47,320 nt of DNA from a virus. The position numbers were made by a program, and so were the translations under genes. Shown piece after piece: positions 38,401 through 47,257 of this stretch. A model generated the notes under the pieces. The model did not search any database, was not told where the DNA came from, and saw only the letters and a list, made by a program, of their open reading frames with translations. Within the stretch, counting starts at the first letter, position 1. Each line of letters starts with the position of its first letter. The stretch covers positions 1-47,320 of IMG/VR virus record IMGVR_UViG_3300032288_000087; one strand, 5' to 3'.

Positions 38401-41400
38401 ATAGAGGCAATCCGACGCCACTTGCCTCCGGAGAACACCCAGTCCCCAACTCGCCACCTGTACGGCATCTCCATTGAGGAGTCACCTTCTGGGCGGAAGG
38501 CTTCTTCAGCCTGAGACAGATAGTCTGGCTGCTCTGGGATCTGTACGTCTGGGTTGTTGGTGTAGTAGTCATCAATGTTGGCAGCCATCTCATCAAGATT
38601 TTTGCCGGACTTGATGCCCTTCCCAGCCATATCTCCGACTGCTGTGTACTTTCCGTAACTAAGACGGAAGCGAACTCCCTTGTAGAGGAACGTGCCATCG
38701 CGAAGATCAACTGGGGCTAGATTAGAGTCCTGAGGAGGAATAATAGTCTGGCGCTTGTTCTTGTCGTAGGCATCGAAACGGATAGTCTGTCCGTCATCAA
38801 ATGTCAGTTCAATAAATCCAGTCTTTCGACTCCCGCCACTTCCGACAGCCTCGGCAGTCTTGATTCGACGCCACTTACCGTCGTAGAAGATCCAGTCGCC
38901 CGGACGCATTTGCGATGGGTCGAGTGCTTCAGACCTTCCGATTGGTGAATCTACCCCTTGTCCTTGGCCTTCATTGCCTCGACCGCCTTCGCCCACACCT
39001 GTCGAGCGTGAGCGTCCAGTTCCTCGTCCGTCATCTGTGACAGATCGGGAATCTGTATCACCTGAATCCGATCTGGATGTTGACTCTTCATTTCCAACTC
39101 CTTCGCCACGCTTATTAAGTTCACGCCTGAGACTAGCGAGATAATTACGAGTGTTGCTGATATCGCCTCGACGCTTGCCGTCAGTAGGCTTCCGCCTTGG
39201 AGCATTCTTAAGAACTTCTTCTAGCCGTGCAATTGTGTCAGCAAGTTCCTCAACTGTCCAATCCTGAATGTTTTTTGGCCTTGGATCTCTTAGTTTGGTA
39301 GATCCCTGCTCAATTGCGTCAGGATTGTCAAGTACTGTGGTATCGCTTGGCTTGAGGTCACCGGGCTTCAGGGTGGCAACTTGACGCATTTTTACGCGGG
39401 TGATGTTGCCGTCCTGCTCAATGCCAAGAACCTCAAACTTTCCAGAGGTAACGTGCTCCCCGATTGACGCACCGGGCTCAAAGGCAACCATTGGAATAGC
39501 CCGAGCACCCGGCTCCAACTCAATAAGAACTCTGCGCCCGTCTTCCACGTTCAGCAGTGGTGTTGCAAAATTTTCGGCTTCGCCTTTAGCGGTACTGAAA
39601 GCGCCAAGCGGAATATAATAATCTCCGCCCTCAACAAGAGCGTTTGCATCCTTGCCATTAAGGAACATGCCTCGGTAGAGCGGATTGTCAGTCTTTGGAC
39701 TGTTTTCAACCATGCTCAGACCAGCAAGAGCCGTTCGTTCGTAGTACTCGCTCTCTGGCTTGTTGCCTTCAAGAATTTGTCTGGCAGCGTTACGCGCTTC
39801 CTCAACAAAATCAAGGGAGAATACCCATTCCCCGACAAAGTCTCGTTCGCTGTTAGATAGTTCGTTCTTTAGGTCTTCATGCTGAGTGAACTTAGAGTCA
39901 TAGTAACCTCGGAGTTCTTCTTCCGGAGTGGGCGGGTCTGAGACTGGCTCACCACGTCCTTCGTCCTGAAGTGCTTTAGCGCGGTCCAAGGTATCCGCTA
40001 GTTTGCGATCTGGTCGTGAATCTAGTTCGGCTAGAGAACCGTCACCACCAGTACTAATCTCTTCTTCATTGATGACATCCCAGATACTAATCTGGTTGCG
40101 ATCACGGCCCGCTTGTTTTGCTTCTTCGAGGTCTTTGATGTTTTCGGAAACATCTAGGAATACTTTATGGTCTTCTTCCGGAATCGGATCATAGATCTCT
40201 TCGCCGTTTTCATCAAGGATTGGCTCGTTATTCTCATCAACACGTTTTACGGAGGTTTGATGCCAAAGACCAAGATAGTCGCCATTTGCTAGAAGATCTC
40301 GGTTCTTACGGAAGAAGTCGCTAAGGATTTGCGGACCCTTTTCAGGATCAAAGAAGTCGGCAGCGGGAACAATATCTCCGGCAACTCCACCCTTGGCAAC
40401 CATGTAGCCGTCTGGTGGAAGGCTACCGTCGACCATGTTGATGGAAAGGCCGCCAGTATCCTTAACACTCTGAAGAATCTTGCTGGCGACGTCGTCGCTA
40501 ATATCCTTGCCTTCCTCGGGGAGAGAGGCAATAGGCTTAGCGGCCTTCTTCTTGCCCTTGTTTTCGCTAACAACTTTGCCATTGACAACTTCTCGTGGCT
40601 CAGGAAGTACATCTAGCCACTTGCCTTGGTCAAGAACTTCAATTCGAGTAACACGAAGCGGTGTCCCCGCGTCAATTGTATGCTCATCTTCGTCACCAAA
40701 AGCCGATTTGCCGATCTTTCGTTCACCCTCGTATTCAGCGTGAACAATGACGGGAAGGTGCCCTCCCCCCTTAGCAATTCCAGCGGCCTTTTCTGCAATT
40801 CCGCGAGCGCCACCAGTCCAGTGAGCGCCAATTCCTCCGCCGCCCTTCCCCTTCCCGGCTGCACCTCCCTTGAGAAGTTCATCAAGAATGATGTCTCCCA
40901 ATTTCAGGTGCTGATCCACCTCATTGTCTTCGGTGGGCATGGCAAGCAGTTTTCCGACCTGCTCACGGAGTTCGGGGGACATTTCGAGGGCAATACCGCG
41001 CATTACCGAGTTTTTGGCACTGCCGCCCTGTGACTTATCTGACGGCGTGATGCCACTGCGTGTCTCGTCCAGACGCTTCTTGTTGGTGTCGCCGCCCTTT
41101 GCATCGTCGTAAATCTTGGCAACCTCGGCGTCGGCATCCATGCCACGCTCGGACATGGCGCGATGAAGTGCGGCAGCGGGGACAAACTCGTACTGCTCAA
41201 ACAGCATGACGCCTTGGCCCTTGCCAGCGCCGTTCTCCTCGTCGCCAAGAAGCGCACCCTTTAGGCCATCGCGAAGTTCATCTGCCTCGAACATCTGAGC
41301 AAGTGCAGCAGGGTCGTCCGTGTAGTCGGAGGATTCTTGACCCCTATTCCCCTTAGGAACAAAATCGTCAATCTCGATCTTTGACAGGACGTATGCGGTG

Positions 41401-42836
41401 TCTGGAGCGTCCCATGCAACATCTGCTGCATTTGCAGTCTCTTCCCGCTGCGAGGGAAGGGTTGCCTTTGCCTTTAGCCGCTCTCGAATTTCGTTTGCGG
41501 CGTCACGAAGATCCTCCACAAGTTCCGGATCTTTGTTGTCTTCTTCGAGAGCATCTGCGTTGAGGTCTAGGCGCTTCGCAATATCTTCAGGAGTATCTTT
41601 CCCAGAAGTCTCACCTGTGTTGAAATAGTCGAGAGCAGTCCTAGAAATGGCCTTAGCGTCACCGTCATGGTCTACCTCGGACTCAAGTCCGCCCTTGAAA
41701 TCGTTGTACTGCGCTTCCTTGCCGGTCTTACCGTCGAGTCGGGCCTTGGCAGCGTCTGACTTATTGGCCTTCTTGCCGTCCCTGACAACAGCGCGATGAA
41801 CGCCATTCCACGAGTTAAAAGTTCCTACTTCGGCATTATCTCCGCCGTTTCGGAATACCTTGAACTCCCGCTCGCCATCCTGATTAGTACGTTTCTCAAT
41901 ACGGTAGTCATCACCACCGTCATCCATGCCAAAAGTTTTTACACCGTTTTCATCGGAAAGCGTTGCATATCCGGATGGTGCATCCAACTCAACCAGATCG
42001 GCTTCGTCGACAATTGAATCCGCATCTTCGAGAGAAACATTGGCTGGAACACCTGCGTATCCGTCTCCCCCTTCAACAAGGGGTCGGAACGCTTTGATAG
42101 CCTCGGACTTAGATGCAGGAACTTGCCAGATCTTCCCGTCGGGTGTTTCCATTTCAAAGAAGTCACCATTGTTTGACTCTTTGATGAAACGACCCGAAAA
42201 CGACTCAACCTGACCGTTGGCTCGGCGGATGAGGTTCCTCAGACCGCCGCCCATCCACGCGAATCGACCCTTACGGTCGCGGCGCTGAAGTTTGGCGCGA
42301 GCCGAACGAGCAGCGCGAGAGTTTCCGTCGCCAAACGAGGCAATAAGAGCCTGAAGGGCCGTACTGTCGTGCGCGGCTTCTAGCCTAGAAATAGCATAAA
42401 AGTGCTCCACAGAGCCGGGTTCTGAGACCAGTGCGGCAGCAACAAGACCCCGATGATCGTCAGAAATGCTGGGATCAGACGAGATCCACATAGCCTGAGC
42501 CTCACGCAGAGCGGAGGCAGTCATGGCGTGCGGAGCGGTGGATCGAGGGTGAGCAATTGGAAGTAGGTCAGTGTCAATCGCAAACTCGGTCTTGCTACGG
42601 TTGTGCTGTGCAAGTTCGATATAGCGGCTTAGGGCTACAAGGGCCAAATGATGTCGAAGAGACGACGCTAGGCCGCTAGAGGCCACGAGAGAGCGTTGTA
42701 CGACAACGTCAGCGGTGCCAACGTTTACACGTCGGCACGTTGGAACTCCCTGATTAGCCGCGACAACAGTCTTGGTGACCTCTGCGCGAAGTCGAAATGC
42801 TTCTGCTGCGGGCAGGTGAGAGCGAAAGTTCTTCAC
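26457..42836 (-). CDS. Giant polyvalent virion-associated protein (5459 residues)
   Basis: A single open frame of 16,380 nt; GTG at 42836 overlaps the upstream stop by 4 nt (GTGA), with AAGGG nine nt ahead. Domains (approximate residues): N-terminus with [10 protein letters not shown] (95-105); first ADP-ribosyltransferase-like domain with [19 protein letters not shown] (660-750); a GG-x-S...TGG domain (800-930); second ART-like domain with LYRGM and [12 protein letters not shown] (1010-1150); two GDW-type repeats (1300-1600); TP linker (1594-1622); DUF3626-like (1950-2140); DEDDh exonuclease (2335-2545); UvrD/Rep-type helicase (2660-3245); NUDIX (3340-3500); HipA/PI3K-like kinase fold (3515-3750); helical region (3760-4140); SH3/KOW-like pair (4180-4440); four 'Y-x-P-x4-PV-x-GD' repeats (4525-4920); and a C-terminal domain with TGGADYVF (5275). 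It sits between portal and protease, the usual site of phage polyvalent proteins, which are thought to be packaged and injected. Confidence 0.9.
28050..29290 (-). repeat. Four diverged beta repeats in the giant protein
   Basis: Units start near 29275, 28995, 28605 and 28315 with (Y)(V/T)P-x4-(S/N/K)PxxGD and end in a segment such as [11 protein letters not shown] or [11 protein letters not shown]. Each is about 90-130 residues; the internal strands differ. A short TP-rich linker ([13 protein letters not shown]) separates units two and three. Confidence 0.75.
37971..38054 (-). repeat. Hexanucleotide microsatellite, 14 copies, coding a Thr-Pro linker
   Basis: AGTGGG on the plus strand, repeated 14 times without a mismatch, encodes an alternating Thr-Pro run in the giant protein. 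A related, imperfect TP-rich linker lies at about 28640-28665. Because the unit is 6 nt, gain or loss of copies changes linker length but never breaks the frame. Confidence 0.97.
38080..38935 (-). repeat. Tandem pair of GDW-type beta domains in the giant protein
   Basis: Copy 1 (about 38640-38935) and copy 2 (about 38160-38470) share RPGDW(I/V)F-x2-GKWRRI, a T-x-(D/E)DG strand, R-x-(I)IP, VD-x-RDGT-x-Y-x-GV-x-F and YGK/FGK-x-(T/V)AVG. The core, K-W-R-R-I plus DG and RDGT, is well kept. Confidence 0.85.
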
Positions 42837-43777
42837 TGGTTGTTACCCTTCTCAACGCGCGGCAATAGGTCAGCGTCCTGACTGTTATATCCTAATTCTG
42901 CCATAGATAATGCTCTTGTGAATGGATTATCACCATCATTTGTTGCACGCATCCATGTTGCCTTAAAAGCAGGTTCTGTCTCGTAACCAAGACCTGAGTA
43001 CTCAATCATGTCCAGAATTGCATCTTCAGAGGACTCGTACTCGTCCTGCGGCTTAACAGTAATCAGTAGTTCAGGGAGAACATCTAGTTCGTCAAGAGTG
43101 TCAACTTCGGGTTTCACAATCCCGTCTGGGATAACGGCGAATCGACACTTTCCGGCTGGTTCAACCGGGAGATCAATAATAGAGCACCTGTCATCTCCCC
43201 GATAAAGCACGCAATTGGCGCACATAACTCCAATATTGGCAACAGGATTCTCGGCTGCCGGAGTGTATCCGGCGTAGATTCCGGTGCCATCTTCGTTGAA
43301 CTTTCCGTAAGTGTCGGCAATTTCAAGAAGAGCCTCTGCCAGTTCATGCTCCTCGGGAACCAGAATTCCTGCACCAGCAGTCAGCGACTTCTTGCTTCGC
43401 TTGGTGCTTAGAGGATGGCTGGCAGGAAGAAGATCATTGTCGGAAACGTACGCAGAGTTCTCTGGGCGACCAGACTTAAGAAGTTTCAGGAAGGCATTGA
43501 CCCGAGCCATCGCCCACTGATTCCGGGTCTTGCCGGGGCGATGGCTGGTGGAGTATGCGCCCGCTCCACGACGATAAACAGCCTTGAGTGTGGCTAGAGA
43601 GGTCTTCCGCCACTTAGGGGCTTTCTCATTGTGCTGCTCAACCTTGTTACGCAGAGAGGTTTCCGTAGCATCAGAAAACTTAATCATGCGGGAAGACTCT
43701 GAGCCTTTGGCACTCCCCGGTTTATTTGTCTTTGACCCGGTGATCTGGTCTTTCTTAGGTGCCTTGCGGTCAGGCAT
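42833..43777 (-). CDS. Portal-linked head protein with DLLP and Cys motifs
   Basis: 314 residues. I start at the ATG at 43777, preceded by GGAGGAG, overlapping the portal stop by 8 nt; the frame extends further upstream but that part is the portal's Gln/Pro tail in another frame (Gln/Arg/His-rich). Residues about 30-125 match a domain seen in actinophage head modules: HNEKAPKWRKTSLATLKAVYRRGAGAYSTSHRPG, then QWAMARVNAFLKLLKSG (quoted in parts), then DNDLLPASHP. Residues about 195-245 hold VMCANCVLYRGDDRC and GKCRFAVIP, a four-Cys element (C-x2-C ... C ... C) like one in other phage head proteins. The DLLP-x2-HP motif recurs near the N-terminus of the giant protein encoded next, so the two may share a binding site. 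MuF-like position, but I see no clear MuF fold. Confidence 0.75.
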   Translation of the reverse strand: MPDRKAPKKDQITGSKTNKPGSAKGSESSRMIKFSDATETSLRNKVEQHNEKAPKWRKTSLATLKAVYRRGAGAYSTSHRPGKTRNQWAMARVNAFLKLLKSGRPENSAYVSDNDLLPASHPLSTKRSKKSLTAGAGILVPEEHELAEALLEIADTYGKFNEDGTGIYAGYTPAAENPVANIGVMCANCVLYRGDDRCSIIDLPVEPAGKCRFAVIPDGIVKPEVDTLDELDVLPELLITVKPQDEYESSEDAILDMIEYSGLGYETEPAFKATWMRATNDGDNPFTRALSMAELGYNSQDADLLPRVEKGNNQ

Positions 43778-45518
43778 TTGGCTGCTCCTCCTGCGGCGGG
43801 GCTGGTGCTGGGGTCTGTTCCGTAGGTGTCGCTGCTGGTGCTTCTGTCTGCTGTTGTGGAGGAGCCGGTGCTTCTTCGGTTGCTGGCGCTGCTGGTGCCG
43901 GTGCTGGTGCTCCCGCTGGCGCTGCACCGCCCGCCTGCTTGAGAATCTGCTGAACCTCAGGCGGGATTGCTCCTACCGAGGACGCCTGCTGCGCGGCTCG
44001 AACGGCGTCCATGACTCCGGGGGCCAGAGCGCCGAGCATTGCCTCGGTAAGTTCCGGCGTAATAGCACCGCGCTCGATCATCATCCGAATTGCCAGTTCG
44101 TTGGCATTAGGAGCATCTGCATCAGAGAAGCCGTGCGCCCGACGCCAAGTGTCGAGGCTGACGGCGTAGCGGTCGTAGCCTGAATCGGCATCGGCGGCGC
44201 GGTCGTTGCGGGTGGAGACGGCTGAGGGGTCGTACCAGACAACGATGCGGTCAACGTCGTCCTTGGTGAAGCCGGATGCGAGTAGGTACGGACGCAGATA
44301 GACAACGGTGAGCGCGTCAACAATGAGCAGCATCAGCGGCTCAATGTGCGTCTTGTAGAGCGTCTCGTCGATCTGGAGAGCGTTTGAGTACTTGACGTTC
44401 GCAAGGCCGGTGACAATATCCTTCGGCACATCCAGACCCTGAAGAATGCGCTCCAGCACGCGGTCAGCACGCTGAGCAAGTGCCGGGTCGAAAGAACGCT
44501 CAAATTTAAACTGCTTGATTTTGTCGCCAAGTTCCGCTGGGCCACGAATAATAAGCGGCACAACGGCGGAGGCTGATTCCTCATCGCGGATTGGCGTCGT
44601 CATCGCGTCGATCAACTGCTCTTCAAAATCGTCTTCCATCTCCGCGCTGGTGATGGTCGGATTGAGATCAGTGTCGTCGTCATAAATGTCAACGTCACCC
44701 TGCGCTGCAACGCTCAGTCCGTCCGGCAGGTAGAGCGCACCAGCATTGAGGCGGCTGCGAGCGGTAGCGCGGAAGGTGCGGTTGAGCAGCAGCAGTTCGG
44801 AGCAGAGATCGAGAAGGCCGCGCAATGACGAGTCGGCCTCGTCGGAGTATCGGGGGTGTGAGCGCCAGATGCGACCGATGAACGCATTGGAGGGGAGCCT
44901 GTTGGCGGGGCCATTCTGGTTTCCGCTGTTCGACATCTCGCGGCGACCGACGACGGAGTAGCCGCCACGCGGGTCGGTCTTGATCTCGTCAACGGAACGG
45001 ATGTCCCACGACTCAGGGATCTGGGAGCCGATGCGCTCTGGGATCTGTACGAGGTAGCACTCACCAGCAACAGAGAGGTTGAGCGCGGCATCGCGCAGCA
45101 TTCCGGGCTGTCCGCCGAAAGCGGAGTTGAGCCGGTCAAGGGCGCGGTCGGCGGCTGAGGCGAGGCGGTCGTCAACTTTGACGGACTGGGTGACCGAAAC
45201 GGGAGCCTGTGAGGGATCTTCAACAATTGCGGGGAAGATCCGAATGCGCGAAATGACAGAGGCTACGAGATTGAAGGCGTACTTGATTTCACCGATAGCG
45301 TCGTAATACTCCCACGCCTCGCCTTGCCAAGTGCTGGAGCCGGAAGAGCGCCTACTCTTGAACTGTTCAAACTCTGCTTTGTCGTTGATCTTGATCTGCG
45401 TTGCAGCGGCGGTGATGGCACGCGGGGTGTCGTAGGCGACAGCACGGGCAGGGGTTGCCCCTAAGCCGGTAACGATGACCGGCAGATTGTCCGAACTATC
45501 AGATCGGAAGATGCCCAC
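43770..45518 (-). CDS. Portal protein
   Basis: 582 residues; GTG at 45518 behind AAGGGG. Residues about 65-95 (TWQGEAWEYYDAIGEIKYAFNLVASVISRI) start the conserved portal body; then PGMLRDAALNLSVAGECYLV, RIWRSHPRYSDEADSSLRGLLD and ELLLLNRTFRATARSRLNAGALYLPDG follow, all typical of actinophage portals. Further on come FERSFDPALAQRADRVLERILQGLDVPKDIVTG and a helical C-terminal wing. The last 60 residues are a Pro/Ala/Gln/Glu-rich tail without structure. It forms the dodecameric DNA gate at one capsid vertex, where the terminase docks (not in this window) and where the adaptor joins the tail. The motif strings are given in overlapping parts and are recognised by eye. Confidence 0.93.
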   Translation of the reverse strand: MGIFRSDSSDNLPVIVTGLGATPARAVAYDTPRAITAAATQIKINDKAEFEQFKSRRSSGSSTWQGEAWEYYDAIGEIKYAFNLVASVISRIRIFPAIVEDPSQAPVSVTQSVKVDDRLASAADRALDRLNSAFGGQPGMLRDAALNLSVAGECYLVQIPERIGSQIPESWDIRSVDEIKTDPRGGYSVVGRREMSNSGNQNGPANRLPSNAFIGRIWRSHPRYSDEADSSLRGLLDLCSELLLLNRTFRATARSRLNAGALYLPDGLSVAAQGDVDIYDDDTDLNPTITSAEMEDDFEEQLIDAMTTPIRDEESASAVVPLIIRGPAELGDKIKQFKFERSFDPALAQRADRVLERILQGLDVPKDIVTGLANVKYSNALQIDETLYKTHIEPLMLLIVDALTVVYLRPYLLASGFTKDDVDRIVVWYDPSAVSTRNDRAADADSGYDRYAVSLDTWRRAHGFSDADAPNANELAIRMMIERGAITPELTEAMLGALAPGVMDAVRAAQQASSVGAIPPEVQQILKQAGGAAPAGAPAPAPAAPATEEAPAPPQQQTEAPAATPTEQTPAPAPPQEEQPNA

Positions 45519-45569
45519 AAAAACCCCTTAGCGTGTCATTAGAAAACGGAGTAGGAGGTGTTGAACCTT

Positions 45570-45866
45570 TCAGTCCTTGTCCTCGTACGCAGTGAGCAAC
45601 CCTGCGACAGCCGAGAGGGCTAGTACAGTCTCGACACGCGCAGTTAGCCTAGGCGCAATGATACGGGAAATTTCTAGAACTGATGCTGCGTAGATGGATG
45701 AGCACCAATCGCAGGTCAGGACGTAGCCGATCTTGCTTTGATGCGGAGGATGGTTTTTCCAGACTTTCTCCCGAATGGGAGCCGTGATCGTGTCCCGTGT
45801 AATAAGGCGAGTTAGTCGATATGTAGCAAGTCCGGTGCGAACCAGATCTGTAGTACTACGCGACAT
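45570..45866 (-). CDS. Small DUF1360-like protein
   Basis: 98 residues, ATG at 45866 (TAATG overlap with the gene upstream; AGAGGA six bases ahead). A longer frame exists but would enter the neighbour's coding sequence. Residues 10-30, TGLATYRLTRLITRDTITAP, and CDWCSSIYAASVLE, then LALSAVAGLLTAY, match the pattern of the DUF1360 family (YRLTRL...D...P.R ... C..C...W/Y ... LALSA..GLL). The two cysteines and two hydrophobic helices suggest a small membrane or metal-associated protein. DUF1360 proteins occur in phages and Gram-positive bacteria; no function is established that I can name. Confidence 0.75.
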   Translation of the reverse strand: MSRSTTDLVRTGLATYRLTRLITRDTITAPIREKVWKNHPPHQSKIGYVLTCDWCSSIYAASVLEISRIIAPRLTARVETVLALSAVAGLLTAYEDKD

Positions 45867-46246
45867 TAAAAATCCTCTGGGTTCGTTGCCATCATAATGT
45901 TTCCAAACGGCGTCCAAGACCGAAGTCGAGATCCGCAGCCGCAGTTCTGGTCCTTTCCAACGGACAGGATCTTTCCGCTGGCTGTTTTGATGTAATGCTC
46001 TTTGAGTTCTCGGTTCTTGATGTGCTCCGTGTAATCCTCGCGGAAGACGAGAGTGGGGCCGGTGGGCGAGTCAACAGCAATCAGAATCTTGGTGTCGGTA
46101 AGCACAATCCGAGCGCGGTCAAGTAGGCGAGTGCCTTCTGGATGGGCCTTTCGGTAGGTTGGCCGGAAATCTGTCAAGTCTTGGACAGAATTTGCAGGCG
46201 CAATGGCGATGATGGCTGGATAGACATCGGCAACAACTGTGTACAT
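45866..46246 (-). CDS. Phage protein of unknown function with CGCGSRL motif
   Basis: 126 residues; ATG at 46246, with GGAGGAA seven nt ahead lying across the stop of the gene upstream. Two beta-strand sets (ILIAVDSPTGPTLVFRED) lead to a C-terminal motif KDQNCGCGSRLRSWTPFG. The C-G-C-G-S-R-L-x-S-x-x-PF ending is one I recognise from small early-structural genes of actinophages, with no agreed function. It ends at the ATG of the DUF1360-like gene, so the two are translationally coupled. Confidence 0.75.
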   Translation of the reverse strand: MYTVVADVYPAIIAIAPANSVQDLTDFRPTYRKAHPEGTRLLDRARIVLTDTKILIAVDSPTGPTLVFREDYTEHIKNRELKEHYIKTASGKILSVGKDQNCGCGSRLRSWTPFGNIMMATNPEDF

Positions 46247-46249
46247 TAT

Positions 46250-46510
46250 TTATTCCTCCGAGGTAGCGATGTCGTCCCATCCAAGAATTCTGGCGGCGTC
46301 TTCGAGAAGAACGAGAACCTGCTGATGCGGGTTTGACTCTATGATCTCATCAAGTTCTTCCTTGGTAGTGACCGTCGGACAGTCAGCGAACCACAAGTTT
46401 GTGTCGGGAAACGCGAGGGGGCGCCCGTCTCTGGCTGTGTATGTGGCATAGCGCCGAGAGCGAGGGGTGGCTTCATCTCGCCCCCAGACGACTACATAAT
46501 GATTGTTCAT
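46250..46510 (-). CDS. Small hypothetical protein
   Basis: 86 residues; ATG at 46510 overlaps the preceding stop by 4 nt (ATGA). The first half is basic and beta-like (NHYVVVWGRDEATPRSRRYATYTARDG), the second half acidic and helical (TTKEELDEIIESN then QQVLVLLEDAARILGWDDI, quoted in parts). The two cysteine-free halves and lack of any known motif leave the function open. It is part of the four-gene leader operon that starts at 46977 and leads into the portal gene. Confidence 0.7.
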   Translation of the reverse strand: MNNHYVVVWGRDEATPRSRRYATYTARDGRPLAFPDTNLWFADCPTVTTKEELDEIIESNPHQQVLVLLEDAARILGWDDIATSEE

Positions 46511-46977
46511 GTTGCGGTTAGCCTCCGATGCATCGCTCGATACGAAATGCCTGCCGCCTCAGCGATGGCGGCGGTGGGGATTCCTTTTTGATTGAGAAGT
46601 CGCGCTAGTTCTGTGAGTTCTACGGATGCGCGAGCCTGTGGCGCATCGGGGCGGATCTTGGCGCGGTTGCGCTGGGCTAGTTGAGCAAGTTCTTTGAGAC
46701 GTGGGCGCAGGTGCGGAGGAACTGACGGAGAGACCGGACGCATTGCCCGCTGGGAGGGGGGAGGCGGATATGTGGATGGAAAGTAGGTAGGTGTGGGGGC
46801 TGTGGCGTTTGAGATCCAGTAATGCACTGTTGTCTTTGGTCGTGGAGGCTCAAGGGAGTTTGCTAGTGCGTGTAGGGACCAACCGGCTTTGTTCAGGTCA
46901 CGGAGGCGAATGGCGAGAAGTGGGCGAGACAGGGACGCCAGAAACTCACGCTCGGGGGGAGGCAGGAGGATCACCAT
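46507..46977 (-). CDS. Helix-turn-helix-like DNA-binding protein, possible terminase small subunit
   Basis: 156 residues; ATG at 46977 has no Shine-Dalgarno but an ideal leaderless promoter (see 46984-47014). Residues 10-55 (FLASLSRPLLAIRLRDLNKAGWSLHALANSL, then TTVHYWIS) and residues 115-156 (LTELARLLNQKGIPTAAIAEAAGISYRAMHRRL) each have a helix-turn-helix shape; the C-terminal one fits IAEAAGIS-x3-MHRR well. The two are separated by a Pro/Ser-rich linker. Both ends suggest DNA binding. It is the first gene of the structural operon and lies next to the DnaA-box array, so it could be an operon or replication regulator or a small terminase subunit. I cannot separate these. Confidence 0.65.
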   Translation of the reverse strand: MVILLPPPEREFLASLSRPLLAIRLRDLNKAGWSLHALANSLEPPRPKTTVHYWISNATAPTPTYFPSTYPPPPSQRAMRPVSPSVPPHLRPRLKELAQLAQRNRAKIRPDAPQARASVELTELARLLNQKGIPTAAIAEAAGISYRAMHRRLTAT

Positions 46978-46983
46978 AGGTTG

Positions 46984-47014
46984 AGTTTATCGAACGATAT
47001 GACGGAAATTGTGA
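46984..47014 (-). promoter_or_regulatory. Predicted leaderless promoter of the structural operon
   Basis: On the minus strand TAAACT (46984-46989) fits the actinobacterial -10 consensus TANNNT and ends six nt before the ATG at 46977, so transcription would start at or next to the A of the ATG. TTCACA (47009-47014) is a weak -35 with a 19-nt spacer. The lack of any ribosome site before this start supports leaderless translation. Confidence 0.6.
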
Positions 47015-47167
47015 ATCTGGACGTTTTTTCTTTTGAAATTGTGGAGGCCGATTTTTTGGATTCTGAAAAGAGGGGGTGGGGGTGTTTTCGGTGCTTTGGG
47101 ACGAAACGGCAGAAGAAGTGAATGTTTAGTGAAAGTGCTTTTGACGGGTGAGTGGGCTGTGCATCCC

Positions 47168-47257
47168 TGTGGACAACCTGTGGATTGTCGCGGTTATCCA
47201 CAGGTTATCCACAGGTTATCCACAAGTTATCCACAGGTTATCCACAGGTTATCCACA
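47168..47257 (+). repeat. DnaA-box array
   Basis: Six perfect TTATCCACA boxes at 47194-47202, 47205-47213, 47216-47224, 47227-47235, 47238-47246 and 47249-47257, each 11 nt from the next (one helical turn). Upstream, in reverse orientation, TTGTCCACA reads at 47168-47176 (the form favoured in actinobacterial origins) and a two-mismatch box at 47179-47187, again 11 nt apart. Confidence 0.95.

Noticed and set aside
26457-42836. Giant gene as an artefact of fused frames
   Set aside because: Each domain is intact in a single frame, with motifs in order and no sign of frameshift; linkers are natural (Thr-Pro, Ser-rich).
43778-43927. Longer N-terminus (50 extra residues) of the 314-residue protein
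   Set aside because: The extra part is Gln/His/Arg-rich and is the portal's Pro/Ala/Gln tail read in another frame; the ATG at 43777 has GGAGGAG.
45867-45917. Longer start for the DUF1360-like protein
   Set aside because: It would overlap the gene upstream; the ATG at 45866 is coupled to its stop and has AGAGGA.
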